A stretch of DNA of 13,316 bases from Acidobacteriaceae bacterium (lineage in GTDB: Bacteria; Acidobacteriota; Terriglobia; Terriglobales; Acidobacteriaceae): contig DAHXOQ010000047.1 of the NCBI GenBank assembly GCA_027364815.1, forward strand, positions 1-13,316. The letters run 5' to 3'. The notes below the pieces were generated by a model. The model was given only the letters and a program-made list of their open reading frames with translations. It ran no database searches and was not told the DNA's origin. Both the position numbers and the translations under genes were made by a program. Positions 6,870 through 12,361 of the stretch are shown here, piece after piece (positions within the stretch are counted from its first letter, which is position 1; each line of letters starts with the position of its first letter).

Positions 6870-7925
6870 ATGGCGCGTAGACGAAAACCCGGCAAAAAGC
6901 GAGGCAGGCTCTTTGGTTTGCTCGTGCTGGTGCTTGCCTTTGCCACGGCGGCAGCCGGCGGCATCGGCATGTGGCTCATCAACACGCCGTATGGACCCGA
7001 GTCTGAGACCTTTGTAGAGATTCATCCGGGTTCAACGACCAATCAAATTGCGCACGTGCTCTCAGATGCTGGCATTGTGCGCTCGCCACTTGCTTTCAAA
7101 TTAGCTCGCTGGTTCAATACAACTCCACAAGCGAAGTTGAAGGCGGGTGAATACAAATTTGATCACCCGGCCACCCCTGCTGAGGTCTTTGAACGGATCG
7201 CACATGGAGATGTCTACACCGTGACGGTGACGATTCCCGAGGGGTCGAATGTCTTTGAGATTGCGGCGATACTGGAGCGGGCCGGCTTTACCACGCGTGC
7301 AGAGTTTCTGGATGTGGCGCGCAAGGATACCAGTTGGATAGCGGACCTGGATCCCCAGGCAAAGACACTCGAAGGCTATCTCTTTCCGGATACCTATAAA
7401 TTTGCACGCAAAGCCACAGCGCAGCAGATTGCAGCGCAAATGGTGAGGCGCTTCCGCACTGTGACTGCGCCGCTCGGTTTGGCGCAGTCGAGCGAAACAG
7501 TGCACCGTGTGGTCACAGTTGCATCGCTCGTAGAAAAGGAAACGGCCGTTGATTCCGATCGACCGTTGGTTGCGAGCGTCTTTGAAAATCGTCTGGCAAA
7601 GAATATGCCGCTGATGACCGATCCTTCGATTATCTACGGGTTGGAAGTTGCGGGAATCTGGCGCGGCACAATCTATGCCTCAGATCTGAAGCGCGACACA
7701 CCGTACAACACGTACATGCACACGGGATTGCCACCTGGGCCCGTTGCAAATCCCGGCTTACACTCGTTGCGTGCGGCGTTGAATCCAGCGCAGTCGAAGT
7801 ATCTGTACTTTGTCGCATCCGGAGCCGATGCGCAGGGCGGTTCGCATTTCTCGGCGACGCTCAGTGAGCACAATCATGCGGTGCAGGATTACCGGCGCGC
7901 GGTGCACAAGGCAGGTGGTCGATGA
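6870..7925 (+). CDS. mltG: Endolytic murein transglycosylase MltG (YceG-like)
   Basis: A 351-aa inner-membrane lytic transglycosylase that cleaves nascent glycan strands and so sets their length during peptidoglycan synthesis. It has a basic cytoplasmic N-end (RRRKPGKKRGR), one membrane helix (about 13-36), a LysM-like region (about 45-110, 'VEIHPGSTTNQIAHVLSDAG') and the YceG catalytic domain. The catalytic Glu lies in VASLVEKETA (about residue 222, aligning with E. coli Glu218). It is followed by VASVFENRL, MPLMTDPSIIYGL, YNTYMHTGLPPGPVANPG and YFVASGADAQGGSHFSATL, all family hallmarks. ATG 6870 is chosen; an adjacent in-frame GTG at 6867 is possible. The ribosome site is poor (AAGG about 20 nt upstream). 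It overlaps the next gene by 4 nt (ATGA), so the two are translationally coupled. Confidence 0.93.
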   Translation: MARRRKPGKKRGRLFGLLVLVLAFATAAAGGIGMWLINTPYGPESETFVEIHPGSTTNQIAHVLSDAGIVRSPLAFKLARWFNTTPQAKLKAGEYKFDHPATPAEVFERIAHGDVYTVTVTIPEGSNVFEIAAILERAGFTTRAEFLDVARKDTSWIADLDPQAKTLEGYLFPDTYKFARKATAQQIAAQMVRRFRTVTAPLGLAQSSETVHRVVTVASLVEKETAVDSDRPLVASVFENRLAKNMPLMTDPSIIYGLEVAGIWRGTIYASDLKRDTPYNTYMHTGLPPGPVANPGLHSLRAALNPAQSKYLYFVASGADAQGGSHFSATLSEHNHAVQDYRRAVHKAGGR

Positions 7926-8908
7926 TGCACAGCGCTCAACAAAGGAAGAGATGGTCGCTGGCGGCATCGTCGCTAATGCTGGTATTGCTCTCCGGTTGTC
8001 TGCTGCCTACCAAGCACAAGCTTCCAATTCCAAAGGTTCCGGAGATAGTTCAGAAAGCGACCGCCGACGAGTTGGCGGCAAAATTAAATGAGCACTGGAA
8101 GAATTTTGAATCACTCAACGTAACGGTTGACATCAAAGCCAGCATTCTCAAAAGCAAGGAAGGAGTTTCAAAGGATATTCCCGTATTCCGTGGGCATATT
8201 CTGATGCGCAAGCCTTCGATGTTGCGTGTGCTGGGTCAGTATCCAGTAGTGGGCGGCAGAATGTTCGACCTGGCCAGCGATGGTTCAAATTTCACGCTCT
8301 ACATTCCATCCAAAAGTAAAGCAATCAAGGGCACCACCAGACAACACAAGCGCTCTGCCACACTCGAGGAGAATCTGAACCCCAGTTCATTTTTTGATGC
8401 GATGATTGTGCGCGGCCTGGAACCGAGTGATCTGTATGCAGTGACAGCTGATACGGAGACAATCGAAGACCCATTGCGCAAACATCTATACGAAACGCCC
8501 GAGTATGTACTCAGCATCATGCGCAGCAAGCCAGGCTCTCAGGAGCTGCAGCCGGTGCGTGTTGTTATTTTTCATCGTGAGGATCTTCTGCCCTACGAAC
8601 AGGACCTCTACGATATTGATGGCAATCTAGAAACAATTGTCACTTACTCCAAGTACACCAGGACAGGGAGTCAGATGTATCCCGGCCAGGTTACCATCAA
8701 GCGGCCGATTGAAGAATATCAACTGATCATGACCGTGGATAAAGTGATTCCGAATATGACGCTGACTGACGATCAGTTCCAGATTAAGGTTCCCGGCGAC
8801 ATTAAAATTCAGAATCTTGACGATGCCAAGTTTGCGGATCCTAATGCAAGCAAACCCGCAGAAACAGATGCCGTGAAGCCCGATGCAACCTCAGCGCCTA
8901 AACAATAG
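7922..8908 (+). CDS. Outer-membrane lipoprotein with LolA/LolB-like fold (DUF4292-like)
   Basis: A 328-aa predicted lipoprotein. Residues 1-26 are a lipoprotein signal peptide with lipobox LLSGC (Cys26). Leu follows the Cys rather than Asp, so by the E. coli rule it would go to the outer membrane. The central part (about 45-290) alternates short beta-strands: 'FRGHILMRKPSMLRVLGQYP', MFDLASDGSNFTLYIPS and later ITVTYSKYTRTGS-like strands. This is the pattern of LolA/LolB-type beta half-barrels that carry lipid or lipoprotein. The C-terminal 25 residues are rich in Ala, Pro and Asp and probably disordered. It is coupled to mltG by an ATGA overlap (a second ATG at 7925 is an alternative start), which suggests an envelope function, perhaps lipoprotein sorting. 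The fold assignment is by strand pattern and the role is inferred. Confidence 0.75.
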   Translation: MMHSAQQRKRWSLAASSLMLVLLSGCLLPTKHKLPIPKVPEIVQKATADELAAKLNEHWKNFESLNVTVDIKASILKSKEGVSKDIPVFRGHILMRKPSMLRVLGQYPVVGGRMFDLASDGSNFTLYIPSKSKAIKGTTRQHKRSATLEENLNPSSFFDAMIVRGLEPSDLYAVTADTETIEDPLRKHLYETPEYVLSIMRSKPGSQELQPVRVVIFHREDLLPYEQDLYDIDGNLETIVTYSKYTRTGSQMYPGQVTIKRPIEEYQLIMTVDKVIPNMTLTDDQFQIKVPGDIKIQNLDDAKFADPNASKPAETDAVKPDATSAPKQ

Positions 8909-9719
8909 AATCGAATGTTGCCTTAATTTTCAGAATCAGATCTTCTTCTGCAATCTCTTCCTGTTGCGAAACACTCAGTACGAGACCGGTCTCCGCCGGC
9001 AATGCTTGAAGCGCTTTGCGCGCGTGCGGCCAATCGATGGTACCTTCGCCGGGCCAGAGCTGCTCCTCGCGATGGCCCTTGTTGTCGCGCAGGTAGACGG
9101 CGGCGGCGCGTGCGCCAAAAATATCAAATGCCTGCTGAACGCCAACAGAGGCGTTGGCTTCGCCGGTGTCGAGAGCGAGCGAGATGTTGCGGAAGTGGCC
9201 GGCGGTGAGAATCTCAATCAGTCGCTCGGGCTCGGTGGCTTCGTTGGCGCCGTTCTTGACCAGCAGCTTGATTCCAAGCGGCGCGGCAAATGCGCCGAGA
9301 TGCTCAAGAGCGGTGATGGCGTGTTCCAGAGTGCGCGCAGACCAGTAATCGTCGCGATTGCCCAATTGCAGAGTCAGATAACGGAATGGAATCAAGTCGG
9401 CGGCTTCAAGCGCGCGCTTGATCTCGTCCATGGAATCGATGCGGCGTGATTTGTCTGGATTGAGGAGCGAGACCGGAATGCCCCCGCTGAACTCCGACGA
9501 TTGATCGATCGATTGCGGCGCATGCAGACCCCAAGGCTCGCATTGGCTGGCAGAGAACCACTTGGCCAGTTCGCGAATCTGCTCCTGACTTGTGTAGTCG
9601 AAGTGATGACGCGCGGCGATGACCTCAACACCTTGCGCTCCCGCGCGCGGAGCCAGCTCGAGCGCGCTCGCGCTGAGTCGCTGGCGAAGGAAGAGCTGAG
9701 TGGAGAGAATTTTCTTCAT
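8898..9719 (-). CDS. Sugar phosphate isomerase/epimerase-fold TIM barrel, metal site apparently lost
   Basis: A 273-aa xylose-isomerase-like (AP endonuclease family 2) TIM barrel. Family framework is clear: MKKILSTQLF at strand 1, VEVIAARHHFDY (31-42), GLHAP (64-68), MDEIKRALEAADLIPFRYL (97-115), SLALDTGEA (180-188) and PGEGTIDW (223-230). In active relatives as I remember them, the strand-5 sequence is LLENIPNE, strand 6 is FDIGHAH, strand 7 is HVHDN and the next loop has DDSHLFP. Here these read LLVKNGANE (Lys155), LDTGEAN (Glu187), VYLRDN (Tyr209, Arg211) and REEQLWP (Gln220). Only Asp184 remains among the usual metal ligands, so normal metal-dependent isomerase activity is doubtful. No good ribosome site is seen. 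Its stop lies inside the lipoprotein gene: CTAAACAATAG (8898-8908) gives TAG stops on both strands. Confidence 0.8.
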   Translation of the reverse strand: MKKILSTQLFLRQRLSASALELAPRAGAQGVEVIAARHHFDYTSQEQIRELAKWFSASQCEPWGLHAPQSIDQSSEFSGGIPVSLLNPDKSRRIDSMDEIKRALEAADLIPFRYLTLQLGNRDDYWSARTLEHAITALEHLGAFAAPLGIKLLVKNGANEATEPERLIEILTAGHFRNISLALDTGEANASVGVQQAFDIFGARAAAVYLRDNKGHREEQLWPGEGTIDWPHARKALQALPAETGLVLSVSQQEEIAEEDLILKIKATFDSIV

Positions 9720-9765
9720 CGTTTGGTCTCGATCTGCGGTCTAGTTCAAGTTTAGACCCTGTTAG

Positions 9766-9806
9766 TGAGGCAATGCCTGATGGGTATTTCAGGTTCAGGC
9801 ACCTCA
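9766..9806. promoter_or_regulatory. Imperfect hairpin upstream of the TIM-barrel gene
   Basis: TGAGG-CAA-TGCCTGA (9766-9780) pairs with TCAGGCA-CCTCA (9795-9806), giving 12 pairs interrupted by a 3-nt bulge. The left arm itself contains the palindrome AGGCA-A-TGCCT (9768-9778). It lies 47-87 nt upstream of the minus-strand gene start at 9719. It could be an operator or a leader structure for that gene; no ligand class is recognisable. Confidence 0.35.
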
Positions 9807-9951
9807 GAAATGAGCTAAAAGCGGCCTATTTTGGCTGATTTTGAGCCAATATGAGGCACTTTTCGGAGCAATTTGAGCAGCTAATTTGGACCACCTTTCA
9901 CGTGTTTTCAATAGTTTAGCATCTGATTTTGCACCTAATTTTGTGCATCAA

Positions 9952-9977
9952 GGGGGAGGGGGGAGGGGGGTGTCCCC
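9952..9977. other. G-run with possible quadruplex or hairpin potential
   Basis: Three G-runs of five, six and six bases separated by single A residues (9952-9970) are followed by TGTCCCC, so the last four G can pair with CCCC (9974-9977) around a TGT loop. A quadruplex is conceivable but would need one of the long runs to supply two G-columns. The run is non-coding and prone to length variation or sequencing error. Confidence 0.35.
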
Positions 9978-10200
9978 GTTTTGAGTCCTCAGTTGCCTGT
10001 TTGCAGTTCACGGTTGTCAGAGCTGGTGCTTGAATCCATTGTGCGGGAAGAGTGGGAAATTATCTGCAAACGGCGCATGGTGCGGAGCACGTCCGGATCT
10101 ATTGGAGCTGTCTCGATGTTCGATTGTGAGCAGATGTTCGCTTGATGTGCTTTTAGGATTGTGCGAGTGCGAAGAGACAAAAATACACGGAGGATCAATC

Positions 10201-11022
10201 ATGCCATTCATCACCACTCATGACGGAAGCACAATCTACTACAAGGACTGGGGTACGGGTAAACCAGTGGTCTTCAGCCATGGCTGGCCACTCAGCGCGG
10301 ACGCATGGGAAGACCAGATGGTTTTTTTTGCGGCGCACGGGTATCGTGCGATTGCGCATGACCGGCGCGGACATGGAAGGTCCAGCCAGCCCTCGAATGG
10401 CAACGAGATGGATACCTACGCCGACGATCTTGCCACATTGACCGAAGCACTTGATTTGCAGGATGCAGTGCACGTGGGTCACTCGGCCGGCGGTGGTGAG
10501 GTGTCCCGCTACATTGGCCGTCATGGAACGAAGCGCGTGGCCAAGGCAGTATTGATTGCTGCTGTGCCTCCGCTGATGCTCAAGACAGCAGCCAATCCGG
10601 GTGGGTTGCCGATGGAGGTCTTCGACGGCATTCGCAAAGGCGTGCTGGCCGACCGTTCGCAATTTTTCAAGGACCTGACCCTGACTTTCTACGGTGCCAA
10701 TCGACCGGGGTCGAAAGTATCTGAAGGGTTGCGCGAATCCTTCTGGCATCAGGCGATGACCTCCGGCCTCAAGGGCGTTTACGAGTGCATCAAGGCCTTC
10801 TCAGAAACGGACTTCACAGAAGACTTGAAGAAAATCGACGTGCCTACGCTCATCATTCATGGAGACGATGATCAGATTGTGCCGATTGCGAATACGGGGA
10901 TGCTGGCCGAGAAACTGATCAAGGGAGCAACGATGAAGATTTTTCCTGGCGCATCGCATGGTTTGTGCTCGACGCACAAGGAAGAAGTGAATGCGGAGTT
11001 GCTGGCGTTTATAGAGGGGTAG
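10201..11022 (+). CDS. Alpha/beta hydrolase, non-heme chloroperoxidase/arylesterase type
   Basis: A 273-aa cytoplasmic alpha/beta hydrolase with no signal peptide. The catalytic triad is visible: Ser95 in GHSAGGG, Asp224 in IHGDDDQIVP and His253 in GASHGL. The oxyanion-hole region is VVFSHGWPLSADAWEDQ, and YRAIAHDRRGHGRSSQP is the hallmark of the cofactor-free haloperoxidase/esterase subfamily. The length matches the family (about 270-280). Such enzymes hydrolyse small esters, and their peroxidase chemistry with organic acids is a side reaction; the natural substrate cannot be read. The start is fixed by GGAGG at 10189-10193, seven nt before ATG 10201. The frame is open further upstream to 10030 but without homology. 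A run of eight T (10322-10329) lies within the codons for Val-Phe-Phe. It appears to be a single-gene unit. Confidence 0.92.
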   Translation: MPFITTHDGSTIYYKDWGTGKPVVFSHGWPLSADAWEDQMVFFAAHGYRAIAHDRRGHGRSSQPSNGNEMDTYADDLATLTEALDLQDAVHVGHSAGGGEVSRYIGRHGTKRVAKAVLIAAVPPLMLKTAANPGGLPMEVFDGIRKGVLADRSQFFKDLTLTFYGANRPGSKVSEGLRESFWHQAMTSGLKGVYECIKAFSETDFTEDLKKIDVPTLIIHGDDDQIVPIANTGMLAEKLIKGATMKIFPGASHGLCSTHKEEVNAELLAFIEG

Positions 11023-11058
11023 AGCGGGAAGTTTTTTAAAATCAGATGCTTCTTTTCT

Positions 11059-11075
11059 ATAGCACTTAGTGCTAT
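11059..11075. promoter_or_regulatory. Perfect 17-bp palindrome, probable operator of the HTH gene
   Basis: ATAGCACT-T-AGTGCTAT is a perfect inverted repeat with 8-bp arms and a 1-bp centre, 31 nt before the HTH start at 11107. It overlaps TATGCT (11073-11078), a 4-of-6 match to a -10 box, so a bound repressor would block transcription. Antitoxin-type HTH proteins commonly bind such sites and autoregulate. The link to this protein is inferred from position. Confidence 0.6.
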
Positions 11076-11106
11076 GCTGCGTTTGTGCATACATATGAAG
11101 AAGACA

Positions 11107-11424
11107 ATGCCTAAAAAGTATCGCAGCAAGATTATGGCGGCAATTCATGAAACAGCATCGGATATTTTTCGCACGGGGCTAATGGAAAAGCAAACGATGC
11201 GGGATTTCGATCTGCTTTGTCTGACGCCGATAAAGAAGATGAAACCCAAAAAAATCCGCGCGTTAAGGTTGCGCGAGAAGGCGAGCCAAACTCTTTTTGC
11301 AGCTTACCTGAACGTGACGCCAAGTTTAGTAAGCAAGTGGGAACGGGGAGAGAAGCATCCGCGGGGGGCTTCTTTGAAGTTGCTCTCGCTGGTGGAGAAA
11401 AAGGGTTTGGAGATTGTGGCTTGA
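11107..11424 (+). CDS. HTH (XRE-type) antitoxin-like regulator, orphan HigA/NadS-like
   Basis: A 105-aa DNA-binding protein of the class paired with HigB/RelE toxins. The N-terminal part (MPKKYRSKIMAAIHETASD, then MRDFDLLCLTPIK) is the arm usual in this antitoxin family. The helix-turn-helix lies at about 58-82, in KASQTLFAAYLNVTPSLV and SKWERGEKHPRG, the latter carrying the typical xSxWExGxxxP ending. ATG 11107 is chosen because a purine-rich GAAGAAG precedes it and family members as I remember them begin here; ATG 11095 is the alternative. An even longer frame would start inside the palindrome and is unlikely. No toxin gene is present: only 36 nt separate the hydrolase stop from the palindrome, and repeats follow downstream. 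It is therefore an orphan or the remainder of a toxin-antitoxin pair, probably repressing its own promoter. Confidence 0.82.
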   Translation: MPKKYRSKIMAAIHETASDIFRTGLMEKQTMRDFDLLCLTPIKKMKPKKIRALRLREKASQTLFAAYLNVTPSLVSKWERGEKHPRGASLKLLSLVEKKGLEIVA

Positions 11425-11514
11425 TTCGTACTATGAATCCACGGTCACAAAAATCGAGACCGGGGGCACCCGGCATTGGACAGGATGACAATTAATCGAA
11501 AGGCAACAACAACA

Positions 11515-11573
11515 GCAACTGCAGATCCTTCGACTGCACTTCGCTTCGCTGCGTTCCGCTCAGGATGACACAT
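11515..11573 (+). repeat. Interspersed repeat, copy A
   Basis: This 59-bp copy runs from GCAACTGCAGATCCTTCGAC to GCTCAGGATGACACAT and matches copy C (12183-12241) at 57 of 59 positions. Its middle is a run of TTCGCT-like modules. The flank before it (from 11482) is also similar to the flank before copy C, including CGAAA at 11497-11501 and a CAACA-rich tract. Confidence 0.8.
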
Positions 11574-11708
11574 TTTTGGAGAGTCGATTCGCGTAGGAAG
11601 ACAGATTTTTGGAGAGTCGATTTGCGTAGGGAGACAGATTTTTGGAGAGAGTCGATTCGCGCTGGGAGACATATATTTTGGGGAGAACTGATATGCACAG
11701 GATGACAA
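11572..11708 (+). repeat. Tandem array of four ~33-bp units
   Basis: Units lie at 11572-11604, 11605-11637, 11638-11672 (with a 2-nt insertion) and 11675-11708 (degenerate). Each starts ATTTTTGGAGAG, continues TCGATTYGCG and ends in a GGAAGACAG or GGATGACA phrase resembling the end of copy A. A diverged unit of the same type follows copy C (about 12239-12272). The array begins exactly where copy A ends. Confidence 0.75.
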
Positions 11709-11724
11709 GCTGGTAAATTCACAG

Positions 11725-11788
11725 TGTGTCATCCTGAGCAAAGTGAGGCGCGCTTTTCGCCGAACGCAGTCGAAGGATCTGCAGTTGC
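11725..11788 (-). repeat. Interspersed repeat, inverted copy B (left end of GIY-YIG unit)
   Basis: The reverse complement reads GCAACTGCAGATCCTTCGAC at one end and GCTCAGGATGACACA at the other, the same ends as copies A and C. The interior differs: it has GTTCGGCGAAAAGCGCGCC, where A and C have TTCGCT modules. It is inverted relative to copy C across the nuclease gene. Confidence 0.78.
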
Positions 11789-11824
11789 TTTTAAATCTAT
11801 CAATCAAGCAGTATCATCACGCTG

Positions 11825-12163
11825 ATGCATGAAGGCAGCTATTTTACATACATCGTAGCCAGCCAAAGCCGAACACTCTATATCGGTGTAACGAGTAATC
11901 TGCTCAAGCGCGTTTATCAGCACAAATGGAAAGAGTTCGAAGGCTTCGCCTCTCGGTACAATTGCGACCGGCTTGTCTGGTTTGAGAGATCTCAAGAAGT
12001 TATAACGGCTATTGCCCGCGAAAAACAACTCAAGGGATGGAGGCGCGAGAAGAAAATCGCCTTGATTGAAACTACTAATCCAACTTGGGCTGATTTGAGC
12101 CGCGAGTGGTATGAGGTAGAACCGAACGATTACAAGCGCGCATTAGATCGGATGGATAGTTAA
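11825..12163 (+). CDS. Small GIY-YIG family nuclease (UPF0213/YhbQ-like)
   Basis: A 112-aa single-domain GIY-YIG endonuclease. The motif pair appears as YFTYIV (Tyr9) and TLYIG (Tyr19-Ile-Gly21). Next come Arg29 in NLLKRVYQHK, Glu66 in AIAREKQLKGW (the expected metal-binding Glu) and the family C-terminal NPTWADL (Asn85). All catalytic positions look intact, so it should cut or nick DNA; the target is unknown. There is no clear ribosome site before ATG 11825. Tail residues 93-112 are charged. The gene is enclosed by inverted repeats B and C, 36 and 19 nt away, which is the strongest clue to its role. It differs from housekeeping UvrC in lacking every other UvrC domain. Confidence 0.9.
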   Translation: MHEGSYFTYIVASQSRTLYIGVTSNLLKRVYQHKWKEFEGFASRYNCDRLVWFERSQEVITAIAREKQLKGWRREKKIALIETTNPTWADLSREWYEVEPNDYKRALDRMDS

Positions 12164-12182
12164 ACGAAAAGCAACAGCAAAT

Positions 12183-12241
12183 GCAACTGCAGATCCTTCG
12201 ACTGCACTTCGCTACGCTGCGTTTCGCTCAGGATGACACAT
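12183..12241 (+). repeat. Interspersed repeat, copy C (right end of GIY-YIG unit)
   Basis: This 59-bp copy is identical to copy A except at two positions (T to A and C to T) and begins 19 nt after the nuclease stop. After it comes a diverged 33-bp-type unit (CGTTGAGAGAATTGATTTGC and onward), as after copy A. The rest of the gap to 12361 holds nothing recognisable. Confidence 0.8.
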
Positions 12242-12361
12242 CGTTGAGAGAATTGATTTGCTCGGGATGATACACAAAAGAATTTTGCACTCATTCCAAG
12301 AGCGGTATTCAAATATGTAGCTGGGCGCGCTTCAATGCCTGCGCAAAAAATAAAATCACAA

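Larger units (their letters stand above)
9720..10200. other. Non-coding region between divergent genes, with hairpins and a G-rich run
   Basis: These 481 bp separate the TIM-barrel gene (minus) from the hydrolase (plus). Reading frames here, including an upstream extension of the hydrolase frame to 10030, show no domain. The left half (9800-9950) is AT-rich, with GAGC-containing phrases such as TTTTGAGCC and ATTTGAGCA, and one small stem GGCT-N7-AGCC (9835-9849). Hairpin 9766-9806 and the G-run at 9952-9977 are listed separately. Both flanking promoters should be here, but none is clear. Confidence 0.5.
11425..11824. other. Repeat cluster between HTH gene and GIY-YIG gene, no independent gene
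   Basis: This 400-bp stretch is made almost wholly of repeats: a small CCGGG-GGCA-CCCGG stem (11460-11473), repeat copy A (11515-11573), a 33-bp tandem array (11572-11708) and inverted repeat copy B (11725-11788). Minus-strand open frames across it (11445-11807) merely translate the repeats, giving a period-11 peptide, and are not taken as genes. Confidence 0.6.
11725..12240 (+). mobile_element. Putative non-autonomous-size element: GIY-YIG gene between inverted repeats
   Basis: The unit is bounded by TGTGTCATCCTGAGC (11725-11739) and its exact reverse complement GCTCAGGATGACACA (12226-12240). Inside these ends the similarity continues to GCAGTTGC/GCAACTGC next to the gene, making terminal inverted repeats of about 58-64 bp around one 112-aa nuclease gene. 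No target-site duplication is evident in the bases outside the ends. The arrangement recalls REP-RAYT units, where a small nuclease gene sits between the repeats it acts on. Mobility is inferred and not demonstrated. Confidence 0.45.

Noticed and set aside
8883..9449. 188-codon plus-strand frame
   Set aside because: It is opposite the TIM-barrel gene, which has clear family motifs. The composition (many Gly, Val, Ala, Arg) is typical of an antisense shadow.
10030..10200. N-terminal extension of the hydrolase
   Set aside because: The frame is open, but the residues show no homology and GGAGG at 10189-10193 clearly serves ATG 10201.
10195..10749. 184-codon minus-strand frame
   Set aside because: It is antisense to the hydrolase containing an intact catalytic triad and a strong ribosome site.
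11445..11807. Minus-strand frames with an 11-residue repeating peptide (STLQKS-type)
   Set aside because: The period comes from the 33-bp tandem array being a multiple of three, and the rest translates the interspersed repeat. There is no independent sign of a protein.
11725..12240. Conventional insertion sequence
   Set aside because: There is no DDE, HUH or serine/tyrosine transposase and no target-site duplication is visible, so only a putative element is called.
11515..12241. CRISPR array
   Set aside because: The repeats are few, in mixed orientation and enclose a gene. The 33-bp units are adjoining without spacers, and no cas gene is present.
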